Assembly (NCBI GenBank): GCA_008508345.1
Contig: QNGE01003797.1
Location: 1 to 64,000 of the forward strand
From: Paragonimus westermani
Taxonomy: Eukaryota > Platyhelminthes > Trematoda > Plagiorchiida > Troglotrematidae
Direction: 5' to 3'
Length of the DNA stretch: 64,000 nucleotides
Every line of letters starts with the position of its first letter. The first letter of the stretch is position 1. Below the pieces are notes generated by a model. That model did no database searches. It saw only the letters and a program-made list of their open reading frames with translations, and was not told the DNA's origin. Of this stretch, positions 1 to 11,924 are shown in pieces. Made by a program: the position numbers and the translations under genes.

Positions 1-640
1 GGGTTGGAATTATGATTCATAAACGAGAGAGCGCGCGTTGCACGTGACTGGCGGTTGGGACAATAAAGATTGCGCTTTATTGGACGCCTTTTTGCGAAAC
101 TATGACTCTGCATTTACGAATGTCAATAGCAGCAGTGCTTAATATGATTTAGATATAGAAAAAAGGGTATCAACAAGTTAATGTTAGAAAGTGATCTGAC
201 TGAATCAATTCGAAGAGACTAGTGACGAATCCAGTTATCGAATCTATTTTTTCATTTGTTTGTTTATCTATGTGAGACCGATTAATGTTTGTGACAATCA
301 TTTTTGGATCTTGTTGAGAAGTGATAAACATTCGTTTGTTTCATGTGATGAGGTTCAATCGCATTCCGAATGGGGAGAATGAATAACTTCACATTACGTG
401 TTGCTGAACAGTATATGGGTGTTCCCTGTACAATGTCACGAAGCATCAGCGCACAACGGAGATAAGAAATCAACGTTATGGTTGTTTTCCTCCAGATTGT
501 TTCATTGCTCGTAACTTTACAATAGGTAAACGTTCCAATTCACTTCATTGCAACCAATTTTCTCCGATCAACAATTTTTAGTTTTTTCAAAAAGAAATTT
601 GACGTATCTAATCCGCTGCCAATTCTGTGGACTTTATGAT
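1..640. other. Non-coding stretch, nothing recognised
   Basis: AT-rich sequence with frequent stops in all frames. I see no domain, no splice-bounded exon and no recognisable repeat before the SINE that begins near 644. Confidence 0.5.
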
Positions 641-643
641 GTA

Positions 644-835
644 TTTTAGGTTGAACATCACTCTCATTCGATCGCAGCCTCCGCATTCAGATAAACATTC
701 CAACCAGCCTCCTTCGAAAGGGAGCATCAAACTCGAGTTTCGTTCCCATTGGAGTTCGTCAGTAGTACACATCCTTGTCAAGGCTGAGTTTAAAACTCCG
801 GCCACGCTTTCACGAGGCAGCGTGAGTTGGGTTTT
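644..835 (-). repeat. tRNA-derived SINE, family A, copy 1
   Basis: Read on the - strand this matches the copies near 7.6, 8.9, 10.9 and 12.7 kb. The shared order on the + strand is a tail ending in ATCACTCTCATTCGATCGCAG, a block near CATTCAGATAAACATTCCA, a CTCGAGTTTCG block, then the B-box-like AAAACTCCGGCC and GAGGCA. The A-box half is degraded here. The open frames on both strands across it are shadows of the repeat. Confidence 0.65.
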
Positions 836-869
836 GTACAATAAACAGGGCAATAATGAAGTTGTGTAG

Positions 870-1320
870 GAATTACCACTTGTGATACAGAAATGATCGA
901 AAAATGGTCCGTTATTAATCCTTTTCCAATGTAACCAGAAAAAATGTGCTTTCCAGTCTTTCAGTGCATTCAGTTTCTACCACTGATGACTTCTAGATTC
1001 AAGGACTCTTGACTTGTGTTTTACAGGACTCAAAAATCCTATTATACAATTCGGTTTTTTCTCGCAGCCTCTCCAGTAGACCACCCACGTTAAACCAGTA
1101 CAGAACCTAACCAATTTTGTTAAATTATAAACTTTTGGCTTCGCCTCTTTGTTCATCTGACAATTTTTGTGGACGCCACATTTTCTGTTCTCACGCCATA
1201 AGTGACTCTCTGCTTGTATGCTGAAGTTAACCAAAATTGGAGGTTTTCATCCGATTCCATCTGAGAGCAATCGGGATGGAAACGCAAACCAAGAAAAACT
1301 CGTACACACCTGAACGAATG
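870..1320. other. Non-coding stretch, nothing recognised
   Basis: No splice-bounded exon or known repeat is visible. The 85-codon frame on the - strand has no recognisable content and is within the range expected by chance. Confidence 0.4.
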
Positions 1321-1321
1321 T

Positions 1322-1918
1322 TTGCTGGTGGACTCTGGTTTAATACTGAGATTTTCAACTAGAGGACCTGCGAATACAATTTCACCTTCAAATCTCCTAC
1401 CAGCAATTACACTCGTTCACAGTCCGTGCAAAATCAATGAAGTTTTATGTGCAATGAACGAGGGGATGACTTTGTGTACAGTATTATTGACTAATGATAT
1501 TCACTGGAAGAGTGAACTTTCCAGATTGTCCAAATCTGTTTTAGAACTGCGCGGTTGTTTTCAGAACAGCAATAAAACCTGTCTGTTCGAGGCTCAAGAG
1601 GTTGATACATTATCGACAGCTTCTCGCTTCATTGTACCACAAAAAAGATTTCTCTTAAATCATTATAAATCTGTGGAGATGATCGGATTTGATCTAGACG
1701 CCATGATTGCGTCGTCATTGAAAGCTGAGCAAAATTTGAAAGTAGCCGCTCTCTGTATCCAAGGATTGGCCAGACTGTCGAATCACAACTCATCTTTGGC
1801 GGATAATCCAAACGGTAACCGTCTTACTTTTTTATCTATCAGTTGTAGATCGGTCATTTTGCAGAGGTTAAGTCCTAGTTACCTAGAGCTTATTAAAAAC
1901 TATTTTGAGCGTGTTTAA
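1322..1918 (+). CDS. Unrecognised long open frame, candidate coding exon
   Basis: An open frame of 198 codons. In DNA of this composition about 6% of random codons are stops, so a run this long is unlikely by chance (my rough estimate is well under one per window). The product is a mixed helical sequence with heptad-like leucines in its middle third and no motif I can name. The first codon is TTG, so this is probably an internal exon rather than a gene start. Several AG acceptors lie in its first 120 bases, and AACG/GTAACC near 1815 is a possible donor. No other named exon lies on this strand within 7 kb. It could be a 5' exon of the Eph-type gene further on, a separate gene or decayed coding DNA; I cannot decide. 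Confidence 0.4.
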   Translation: MLVDSGLILRFSTRGPANTISPSNLLPAITLVHSPCKINEVLCAMNEGMTLCTVLLTNDIHWKSELSRLSKSVLELRGCFQNSNKTCLFEAQEVDTLSTASRFIVPQKRFLLNHYKSVEMIGFDLDAMIASSLKAEQNLKVAALCIQGLARLSNHNSSLADNPNGNRLTFLSISCRSVILQRLSPSYLELIKNYFERV

Positions 1919-2960
1919 TAGAACGACGTTCGTTATCCCACGTGATCGTCTAGAATGCGGAATAACTGCACGTGGCGGATAGGTCGTGTTAGAAATGACC
2001 TAGCTCGTTGAGCTGTCTTTCACTCGGATAAGTTCTATCAAGCTTTGGACATAACGACCTCGTCTTACTGGACCCTTTGGCGTGAACAAATAATGTGAAT
2101 GTTAGTGTACTACACGCCATGCCGGACCTTGTTTGGAAGTGGTAGGCTAAGTCGACGTTTGATTTGCGTTGAGAATATTTGAACAAGAAGGCTGAATCTT
2201 ACCTCGTTATGGCTTTTCCCGCTTCTTGACTAGTGCCCAAAGAACAACGAACATCTGTAGTTGGAGGCGCTGTCCGTTATGGTAGAGAATGGAAGTCAGT
2301 GAGAACAGCCGTGATTATTCATGCTTATCGGTGCAATCCTCCTCTTTATGTAGCTCCTTCACTTTGCATTACACACCAACTTTCCTGTTCTCATACTATT
2401 CCTTACATTTGTCACTTGTTATAACCTTTCCGCGTTAACCACAATACATGTGCATATGTGGGCTAGAACTTCACAAGCGTTGAACAACTTATGAGGAATT
2501 AGCAAAAGAGGGACCTAACATGCTCAGTTTAGTCACAAGATCAAAGTGTAGGGAAGGAACTTGTGGTTATAGTCTCATTCTCAGGCTAATTACAAGGCCT
2601 GACGTAGGTTAGCCATATGCGAAAGTTATTGATTCAGTAGGACGAGGAATGTGACGTTACTGTAAGATTAGTCATGTTCAGGAGGCCCAGTCCATATGAC
2701 TGGATGCCACTCTGTTGATCATGCTTTCCCAGCCTGTTCACTCCATGAAAAAACGCGAGTCGATGAAATTTCTAACACGTGTTAGTAGTGTATTCGAATA
2801 AGGTTGAAGTAAGGTAGCCGCGAACGAGAATATATTCCTTCAGCGCCAGTATTCAACCTCCAGTTTTAGACCACAAGCTTGAAAGATCAAACATGATGAG
2901 AGTGCGCGAACAAGGATTGCCATCTCCGGAAAGCCACGAAATAACTGCACCGAATCATGC
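1919..2960. other. Non-coding stretch, nothing recognised
   Basis: Only short open frames with no recognisable content. No repeat shared with the rest of the window was noticed. Confidence 0.4.
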
Positions 2961-2966
2961 ATCCGA

Positions 2967-3105
2967 TTGCCTCCACATAATACTTCTGATGAGCCAAGTT
3001 TGGCCAACAGCCGAAAACGCAAACCATCAAAACCAGCTACCAACTGCACGACTATTTTCTATTGTGAAAGATGCAATATTGCTTGTGGCGCACTTATCAT
3101 AGAAA
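2967..3105 (+). CDS. Possible zinc-finger exon fragment (matrin/ZFR-like half)
   Basis: The frame reads a basic lysine/arginine/proline stretch followed by FYCERCNIACGA. That resembles the first half of the U1/matrin-type C2H2 fingers of ZFR-like double-stranded-RNA-binding proteins, where a basic linker precedes YCxxCxxxC. The histidine half that should follow is missing in this frame, and no good donor lies directly after the cysteines. It may be an exon edge, a pseudogene scrap or coincidence. The call rests on a dozen residues. Confidence 0.2.
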
Positions 3106-3199
3106 ATAATGGATTGGACAAACAAATTAAGGTTTACTGTGAGATTCTTAACCACAGAACTCTGACTATGCAAGCAAACAGGAAGTATTTCTAAATACA

Positions 3200-6100
3200 A
3201 TTAGTTCTTACCATCCATCAAGTAAAAACAAAAAATCTATGAAGATATTGCAGAAAGTTATAAACTGTAATGGTTGACATCTCCAGGACAACTATGGGGA
3301 ACATTTTGTCTGTCTTCAATTGCAACAGATAGAGGAAACATGAGAAATTATGTAGACCATGGTGTTATACATAAATCGGAAGTATAAAGTTGGCCTGATT
3401 CGAGAAAAGCGTTTTGAGGTTCCTAGGTATGTAGGAGAGAGATGTACTGATGACAAGCCCTGACAAAAGCACAACTCGAGTATAGAGCGGGCTGGAATTC
3501 TACAACATCGTGAGAGTTTCGACTAACCGTGAGTGATGTTTAGTGCTTACTAAGGAGGAATGTGTTGGTGGCAGCGTTTGAGACGGCCTAGTGTTTACAC
3601 AACCGCATTTGAGCGTCCGGTCATCGAATCGGCACTATGGTGTTGTCGTACTACAAAGTGATGCTTTACGTGCACTCTGTAGTGGTTTTCTACGGAGTGA
3701 TCCTTGTATTTATTCCAGTTATGTACACAAGTTTACCCCTAGAGACCACATCTTGATGCAACTGAAAATGGCAGAAGAACCCAGGACACTGCCTGGTTGG
3801 AGTTTGCCACTCTGCGTTCATAGTCCATTTCCGCAACCCCAACATACTTAACAACTCAGTGACATCGCATCTGATCGGTTCGACGCATTACCCTCAGGTT
3901 CATCAGAAAAAGCTTCTGAGGGCATTCGGTTCTCCTTAAATTGGAATCTCGAATTTATTATTGGAGTATTCTTTAAACCCTTCAACAGTCGAATGGTCCT
4001 AGTTTTCCTGAATGCCAATCCCACCTTTCATGCATCACGGACGTACATAAGGACAAAAATGTGTCAGTGTGCTATCGAAACCTGCAAATACTGCAAAACT
4101 GATGGTGGCAAAAGCAAGTCCATGAAATTTGAAGAACTCACAAGAAAGTTACAGAATGGAGGCCACCGTAATTTATGCACACAGGACTCCATCTGCAACG
4201 ATCTAGAAAAACTAAGGGTAAATGATTAGACAGTTCTAGTTTCAGACGGCACAAAGTAGGAGGACTGTGAATACAAATGTTGGAGGACAATGAAAGCAAC
4301 AGAAATCCCACCAACACTTACTAAGCACAAAACAAGTGTACTGCGACATACATTTTACAACAGACTAGCGTGAATAGTGTGAAATTGAACGAAATTCAGT
4401 TTAGTGCATTTATCCCTAAGATCAATTTATCTCTCGACTCGATCTGATGTTCGAATAGGTGTGTCACTTCTGCGATTGAATTCAGTTGACAATACTGTAA
4501 TTGCGGAAAACTGGTGTTGTGCCATGCTTGACATGCCTGGACACAAAAGGAATGTTTCATGCGAACAAGGTGAAATGTTTGGAGATAATTCTTCCTACTG
4601 ACATTCGCACCTGCCTTTTTGGGGGCCCTGCCGAGACTATACTAGTAGGCTTCTTGATTAGGATTATGACCAGGCTACGCTAAGTTCCTAACAACTGTTA
4701 TTGTTAGTGTTAGAGAAGATACTTCACCGTTCTTATACCTGTCATTAACACGCAATGCGCGTCAGAGTGGATATGCCATGTGGCTTCCCTGATAAGAGAA
4801 GTGAGCCTTAGCCAGCTTCTGCCTGTATGTTGACGCCGTACGGACCACTGTTTCGCTGGATGGTAGTATACGTTTGCTGTTGCCTAGAGATTATACCGTA
4901 GGTTTGTCTTCCATGCTACAGTAGGTTACTGCTGCTTAACTGTACTCATCTTCCGCATTCACGATACGACAATTGCATAGTTCACCCGTTGCGATATAAC
5001 ATTTTCCAGAATAACTGTTGTAGGACTAGGGACACAACACACACGCTTGGAAGTTATCAGTGGTCGTTTGCTCGACCGTGCTTTTACGTGTGACAGGCTG
5101 GCTATTTTGTACACGGCTTAGACTCCGTGACTTCTGGTCCACCCGCCACTGTCTTTTACCATACTGCACCCAAATTAAACAAGTGAAATTTTCTCAAAAC
5201 TTCCCAAACATTGCCCCGTTCTGTCTTCAAATTCAAGATTGTTTCATTTCAACCACTTAGAGAAAATGTCTGCCAACGTAAAATGGACACACCTTCATTC
5301 AGTTTATAGCCACCACACGAGTTTAGGTCGTTTCCAGAATCACTTCCTCATTTATTTTGGCATTGATTAACCCCTTTTATTATGCCTATCGTAAGATGCA
5401 GTATATTTGGTATCGTTGACTGCTGCTTGTGTAATAAACCTGGCCTTAGATTGTAATAAATGTTAAATATATTTTCGTCATTATATGACTGATGGCGACG
5501 TAGATATTGTGGTGTACATGATTATCAGTTTCTTCCTTTTGTTGTCTAGGTAACAGACAAATCTGTTACGATTACCACAAACTCACATTGGTCACTATGC
5601 TGAGGTTCGAATGTCACTGCTTTCCCGGAGCCATGCGTATGACTCAAGGTCAGGACAGGTTGTTGGGACCCCTTTTGAACTCTCCAATACCGGGGGACCA
5701 ACATTCAGTTGATGCGTTCTGCATGGCCAGTGGGAAGTGACATTTAAACGCGGACGCACAATGCTCCTGTCAGCCTGGTCACGAAAAAACAGTCACGGTG
5801 AAATATGCCGAAGTACGTCGTTATTACTAGCCCCTTTGTCCCACTTGCTTAATGTTTGCAGCATAATGTTGTTTCGAATACTCACGTTTGGCAAGATGTG
5901 CTAGTCTTTATCAGATTAACAGTAATTAGTAAGCATTCAAAGTTTTTAACTAAGTAGTCAGGAGGTTGAAATAAGCCTCTTTTGTTCGTTCTATAATGGA
6001 TGTACTTTTTCTCAGCTTCTGGACGGCACTGTAGCCTGAAGTTATGAGAAGAATGCGCTCTTTCTAGCATTGGTCTGAAGTGAACCTGGACATATTCTCA

Positions 6101-7585
6101 TTGCTTGTGTCTACTAACTGTTGCTGATGATGTTCTATTTACGTGATCTCATACTGTAGTTAAGCAATTCCACAGATCTGTTAACCTTAGAAAAGGTACG
6201 CTTCAAAACCTCAGGTTTTAGCAGAGATCTAGTCAACAAAAAGCACCATTTGTCCTTGCCCGACTTGGTTAATACCAGATGTTTCCTAAAACCGTACCAA
6301 CAGCTCGAATATTTCACGGCACGTCTCCAGTGACCTGACCACCACAGAGCTTCTCAATTTTCTGCCAAATGATCCAGGAGGCTGACTGCAAAGTTCGTGC
6401 CATCCCGATCAGCTACGACTATCAACGTCCAATGGCGTTGTTAATGATGACCAAGACCATGTCATTGTTAGTTATGATGAGTTTTACTTTTGGATCTTGT
6501 GTGACAGGTTAGACTGAATACAACTAATGTCCTCATTGTTCAAGGTGGTTGAACACAGAACAAGTATTTCCCTGGTATCGCACAACTCCATTCTTCCTTG
6601 GTTATGGTATTCCATCAGTGAATTACAACTTCCAGCCCTTGGTTGTCCGTGGAACAGCTATATTCGTTCGCATTATTTTATGTCAGGGTTGGTAGCACAA
6701 AAAACAAGTTTGACAAAATCAACATATATTTTTCAGCTCGTATGCGGTGTTACTTTGTACTGGTGAGTCCGATTGTTAAGGCAATGTGGGAGGGCCATAA
6801 TGGTTTTTCAAACGGTCTGTCGAATATCACGGTCAGTTTTTTCAGCAGTCTTCCTCCACGTCATATTTACATCCTTGGAGAAACGCCAACATTTTGCTTG
6901 TACGCCATCACACACAAGCACAGCAATACAGTAACGAAACTCACCATCACAAGCAATGTTTTTCAGTTATAGTATTCATATGTCGTCAAAACTTGAAAAA
7001 ACGACTAATTCGTGGGCTAATTCTGTCGATCGTAAAGCACTGTGGAACTGTGTCCGACATCAGCAATGCTTTGCTATTCGGCTCTACGTCGATTTTTTGT
7101 AGTCGGGTTCAAAGATGCCTTCTGACTCTGCCACAAGGGATTCTTGTGAACTGTTATCGTATGGATAAACACCGTGAACAATATAACAGCTAGTATAGAA
7201 TGGAATTAGCGAGTTTATCACTGGTTGCCAATCATGCTCAACTGAAAGGAGTTTGACACTTTCTGTCTAGAAAGCAACATTAGTGGCTCGTTTCTCATCA
7301 CATTGGTCTTCATTTTTTGAGACAGTTTATTAATCAGAACAGGGTACGTTGTACAATAACGGTTAGAACACGTTCATTTCTTGCCTATCTGCCTATGGTG
7401 TGCTCTTTGACGCTGGCAGATTCAAAAGTTAATGTGTGTGGAGCCGCTTAAATCATTTTGTGTACAACGCTAAATTTTGTAGGTATGTTGGTGGGCATGA
7501 AAGTCCAGAGTAGGAATTATCTGTTTGCATGGATGACAGGTTGAGAACGTGAGCAGCGGGATAATGCCAAAATGCTACGGTCTAA
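3200..7585. other. Long non-coding stretch
   Basis: About 4.4 kb with no recognisable exon or repeat. Open frames at 3591-3851, 3993-4229 and 6527-6972 reach 80-110 codons without motifs, splice context or similarity to known families, which is unremarkable at this composition. Probably intergenic or intronic. Confidence 0.45.
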
Positions 7586-7587
7586 GA

Positions 7588-7795
7588 TTAACATCACTCG
7601 CACTTGGTCGCAGTCTTCGCATTCAGATAGACATTCCAGCCACCCTCCTCCGAAAACAAACACTAGATTCGAGTTTCGCTCTGATTACAGCTCGTCTGTA
7701 GTGCATATCCTTGATACGACCGGGATTTGAACTCCGGCCATTCCAATCATGAGGCAACCGTGTTGACCACTGCGCCATTCACCTCACATTAGGCA
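7588..7795 (-). repeat. tRNA-derived SINE, family A, copy 2
   Basis: The best-preserved copy. On the - strand it carries a consensus A box (TGGCGCAGTGG, + positions 7767-7777) and a B-box-like GGAGTTCAAATCCC (7722-7735), with spacing close to that of tRNA genes. The body continues through CTCGAATCTAGTG to a tail ending at the CACTCGCACTTGGTCGCAG block. The acceptor-stem side reads GGTCATGCCTAATGTGAGGT. An internal RNA polymerase III promoter is implied by the two boxes. Confidence 0.75.
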
Positions 7796-7957
7796 TGACC
7801 GAATTGTCATATCTGAACGATCAACCACTCTGGCTTGTGAGCAATGACCGTTCGTCTCGAGAGGAGACACAGTAACTGCCCTGTTACTCCAATAGATAAC
7901 TCCGCGATTAGGACTTTCGTGACAAGTCGAGATCACTACTGACAAGCCCCAATGAGT

Positions 7958-8034
7958 GCTTCCCTTCGAAGGATGCTTGCTGAAATGTCCATCTGAATGC
8001 AAAAGTTGCAATCAACTATGAGTGACGTTCAACT
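7958..8034 (+). repeat. SINE-A tail fragment in opposite orientation
   Basis: The sequence TTCGAAGGATGCTTGCTGAA and onward, ending AGTGACGTTCAAC, matches the SINE-A tail but on the + strand, 160 bases after a - strand copy. The two together form a head-to-head arrangement. Confidence 0.55.
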
Positions 8035-8035
8035 T

Positions 8036-8880
8036 GAAAATAAACTAAATCCCTGGCTACTCATCAGTAATACAGTCTAAGTGATCGAGAGCAATGAAAA
8101 GTTAACAGTTTACTGAAAGGATGAGCCTGGTAGCAAAATAAGCTAGGTAGTTTGATAATTATTACTCTCTAAACCAATAAGCCCGGATTTTTTGCTTTCA
8201 CAACCCAAAATTAACTTTTTAGTCCGCTGAATCGCGGTGCTGATCACCATATTTTAATAGACACACTGGTATGAAATAGGTACATAACGTAAGGGGAAAC
8301 CTCTGGCTCCAAATGATAGCCGGATATGCTTAGGGTGACCACTACATGGGTGATCCAACTGTGGGCTGAAACGTGAGTTACGCAATTAATGTTTATTCGG
8401 AAACTCAAAACGTTTGTGTTTCAATTCAGAATCACATATTATGGTATATAGTTGGTTCAGTGCATTAGATGTACAGATAATTTGTGGCTTGGTTGCTCTC
8501 ACAATATTTTTTCTCGCAAGTATATTTTATTAAGTACCTTTGTCTAACAACTCTTTACTGACAAATTTCAGCTGTTCGTCTTCGGTATAATGCTACTGTT
8601 ACATTCCCGAAACCTATGCTCGTTGTTTAAGTCACGTACTTTTTTGAAGTTATTTGAAGTGTTTCTTTGTGAAGCGTGAATGATATTCATGATAGACACA
8701 GTGAGAATTGTCCAGAGTTGCGATAAAACACCTCTTAATATCGGTTATTTGAATCAGCATGGAAAAAGTAGCACACGGGACTATATTCGGCGACAATTAA
8801 ATTCACCTTCTTGGTATTTAATATCCGTGTTCTACTTTCGAAACGATATTATTACTAAATTCTACTCACTTTAATAGATA
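8036..8880. other. Non-coding stretch, nothing recognised
   Basis: AT-rich sequence without recognisable exon or repeat. Confidence 0.4.
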
Positions 8881-8881
8881 A

Positions 8882-9168
8882 GTAGGGGTGAACGGGCTAC
8901 CAACAGGTTACCTGTCAAGAAGACGAAACGTCATGAGTGCTTTCAAATCAAGCACTAGACTCGAATCTCGCTCTCATTAGAGCTCGTCAGTAGTGCATAT
9001 GCTTTCCACAGCCTGGATTTGAACTCCAGCTATTCCAATCATGAGGCAACCGTGTTAGCCACTGCGCCACTGACTTCACATTAGGCATGACCGAAATATA
9101 GTGGATACGTAGGAGTGAACAGGCTCTCAACAGGTTACTTGTCGAGATGACAAAATGTCATAAATGCT
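8882..9168 (-). repeat. tRNA-derived SINE, family A, copy 3, inside a 60-bp direct repeat
   Basis: The SINE body spans about 8945-9105, with the A box on the - strand (TGGCGCAGTGG at + 9062-9072) and a B-box-like AGTTCAAATCC. It lies between two direct copies of a 60-bp sequence (8882-8941 and 9109-9168) that begin GTAGGGGTGAAC and GTAGGAGTGAAC. These are too long for a target-site duplication, so the real repeat unit may be larger than the SINE. Confidence 0.65.
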
Positions 9169-9289
9169 AGTCACTATGATGAATAGTCATGTAGGCATGA
9201 TTTATTTATTATACCTAAGCAAGTTATATGTTACTAGTCCCAGCTATCACGCACATCATCTACATTCTTGCTACTTTTCAAAAATCTAG

Positions 9290-9451
9290 CCTGTACGCCT
9301 GGAACTTATAAACCACGAATGGGGAATGAAGCTTGCACAGCTTGTCCGCTGAATAGTGTCCCTCTGGAAGCCGGCCAAGCGCAATTTGTTTGTCTGTCTG
9401 GTTACTTCAGACTTGCTTCAGAGACCGCCTCGGTGGACGATTCATGTTTCG
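9290..9451 (+). CDS. Eph-receptor-type cysteine-rich exon
   Basis: Internal exon of 162 bases, phase 1 to phase 1, between a polypyrimidine acceptor (TCTAG, ending 9289) and a consensus donor (TTTCG/GTATGT at 9451/9452). The 54-residue product reads CTPGTYKP, then EACTACPLNS, then VCLSGYFR and SVDDSCF. This is the ephrin-receptor-like cysteine-rich module that lies between the ligand-binding domain and the fibronectin repeats of Eph receptor tyrosine kinases, cell-surface receptors for ephrins. The usual CxC before GYYR is reduced to one cysteine (FVC). The related GCC2/GCC3 modules of other secreted proteins are an alternative, but the GYFR...D..SC ending fits Eph better. Neither the ligand-binding nor the kinase exons were found. 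Confidence 0.75.
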
Positions 9452-10520
9452 GTATGTTGTCCACAATAAAACTTCATATAATTCTCACTGTGTGTTTCTT
9501 TAAAACTGTACTCACCCGATTGCTGTGTTCGTAAAGTGCAGATTAGTCTGTGTATGTAGTGCTTCAAAATACGTCCAACGAACCTTTTTTCAGGCAATAC
9601 TTACGGTTTGTCCATGCGGTATTTCGTGCGCTTTGAAAAGAAATATACCTATAACTGGATTGTCCTAGAAGTTGGAAGCAGGGAAGCACAGACAAATCCT
9701 TGTTAACTGTACATAGGTAAATGTCTGATCAGTATTTGCTTGCTACTACAAAGTTTATTTTCTGGCGGAAGAGGAGGTTGCTGCAATTTGTCAGAAAGAG
9801 TTCGATCAATGTTATTTTTTCCAAGGTGAAGCGAATATTCATTGGCAGTACGTTGCATAGAGAAGCTGAGTTTCCAGGGCAGTTTTCCGAACGGAACAAT
9901 GGCTCCTAGGAATATCTAGACATTTATCAGGGACGACTTTCAGTCTATCACGTAATCAAGACAGAAGTTATGCATGTGTATGAGATACAAACCATGCAAG
10001 ACAACAATTATTCTGTTTCTTGTACACCGACCTTCGATTTAAAAGTTTATTTTCCAAGTCGTCGTTCTTTGTGATGTTGTCCAAGTCGTGCAAATCTGCC
10101 TTCCAAACAACTCACGTGGAGTACGGACGCTTAAAAAATCCGTTCTAAACGATCACTTGTCGATCATACGACAGTTAATATTTCGCCCTTTATTGCTTGA
10201 ACGTGTACTTTACTCTTCTTTTATAACTAGCGCACCTTACATTATCGATGTGTCATCTGACTGAAGTTCTCACAACAATCTGTAGGCTGCCTACAACACA
10301 ACTTGATATCGCTCGTCGGAAACAGAGATCATACGCAGCAATCAGATAGTTATATCTCAATAAGACGCTATTCATATGACTGACGAAAGCTGAACGACAC
10401 TGAAAACGATCAATTTTACGATCAAAAAACAACTTAGCGTGTTTTTCTCGAAATGAAAGGAAGCTGATCACAGTTTCGTTTTTTCAAAACCCATTGGTAA
10501 CGTACACTATTGCGACCATC
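9452..10520. other. Probable intron sequence downstream of the Eph-type exon
   Basis: Begins with the consensus donor of the Eph-type exon. No further exon or repeat is recognisable before the SINE-A fragment near 10525. Confidence 0.45.
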
Positions 10521-10524
10521 GGGA

Positions 10525-10745
10525 TAAGAACTTCGACCATGCTTTCATAAGGCAACCAGGTTGACCGCCGCGCCATTGACCTGACAATACAATGGTCTGA
10601 ATTAACATAAGCAAAAGCTCAGCAGTATCCATTTGAGAGTAATTATCAGCTTACCCTTTCACTTCAAAAGATGACACGGTAACTGCCTGTTAACATTAGT
10701 CCGTAACCTGGCCATTAAGATATTCCTGTCAGATCGAAATCGCCG
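10525..10745 (-). repeat. tRNA-derived SINE, family A, copy 4 (partial)
   Basis: Retains the GAGGCAACC...TTGACC...GCGCCATTGACCT block containing the A box on the - strand. It continues into GACACGGTAACTGCCTGTTA, which parallels GACACAGTAACTGCCCTGTTA near 7870 beside copy 2. The repeat unit therefore extends beyond the tRNA-like part. Confidence 0.5.
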
Positions 10746-10867
10746 ATCTGATCAAACCTGATAAACAATATTTCAGTTGAAAAATGATTACTGGTGGAAT
10801 CGGTTAAGTTCATAGTGGAAACCGCTCACACTTTACTGCAACTGAGGTAGATTTTTCAGTCGGCCTG

Positions 10868-11012
10868 CATTGAAAAAAGCGCTAGGCTCGAGTTTTGTTG
10901 TTATTAGAGCTCGCCAAGAGCGTACCTCCTTTTCATGGCCGGGGTAGTGGCCTCGGTTACACTTCCATGAGGCAACCTTACTGATTACTATTCAACTGAT
11001 CTTACACTTCCA
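10868..11012 (-). repeat. tRNA-derived SINE, family A, copy 5
   Basis: Carries the GCTAGGCTCGAGTTTTG block, TTAGAGCTCGCC, then a diverged B-box region and ATGAGGCAACC on the + strand, in the same order and orientation as the other copies. The A box is mutated. Confidence 0.55.
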
Positions 11013-11650
11013 TGGCGGAACCACCTGCTAAAATGTAACACAAAATGTTCCGATCGCTTGGTTTTTGACGAGGTGAACTAGACAAAAATGGCTGTCTTAC
11101 TGAATGCGAAAGCTATAGTGAATTTTTGGGGAGGCTCAGTTTCTAAATTTACAGAAATTACTTCTATTCAGCTGTGACCAGCTTTTCACTCACAACTGTA
11201 CCGCAAAGTGGACTGTTATTGGTTGCTGCTTAGTGCGTTAGCTTTAACTTGATGGTAACAGACTTCTCATCAGTTTATTCACAACAGCTAATCTGCAGAC
11301 CACTGCCACATAGTACCTATCCCTTTTTATCTTGAGTTGATTGCTAATGTCCACCTATGTATTCATCATTTGGAAACACTCGGGTAATACCTCAGTGCTG
11401 TTAGAATTCATCAGTTACGCATATTATGTCATACCCCTCCCATTCTGATTACAACAAATATGCCCCTCAGTGTTTTATTGAAATCATAACCTACAGCTTT
11501 ATTCAAAAGGTACCTACATTAACCGATTCATTGTAATGGCTTATATTAAATTTTTCTCCAGACCTCTCAAAGTTTTCATGTTCAGACAAGTTTTCGTTCA
11601 CTCATATACTTGCCCTGGCTTTCTTTGTGGTTTGCACGATTGTGTTGAAG

Positions 11651-11772
11651 GCTTCCGCATCTGTATAATCGTTGTTTGTGATCCAACGACACAGCCTTGT
11701 CTAATGGTATGTGACAGCTTAATCCCAAAATCGATCGTTAGAGTAACGCCACGAATTAAGGTGAAGCTGATG
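11651..11772 (+). CDS. Weak candidate exon, product unrecognised
   Basis: Bounded by an AG at 11649-11650 after a partly pyrimidine tract and by a strong donor (CTGATG/GTAAGT at 11772/11773). Entered in phase 1, as the Eph-type exon at 9290-9451 would require, it stays open for 40 codons. The product has no fibronectin-III signature, so membership in the Eph-type gene is not supported beyond strand, order and phase. It may be chance. Confidence 0.15.
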
Positions 11773-11924
11773 GTAAGTCAAACCTATTCAAGTAGACAGT
11801 TAGTTAGAAAATTGCTTTGTTTATCTGTGGAGATGGACCTTCGGCAGTATCTATCGTCTAATTCACTATTGACCGGGTAGTTATATCGCGAAAACATTCG
11901 AACTCTAAGGCCCCGTGTGAAATA

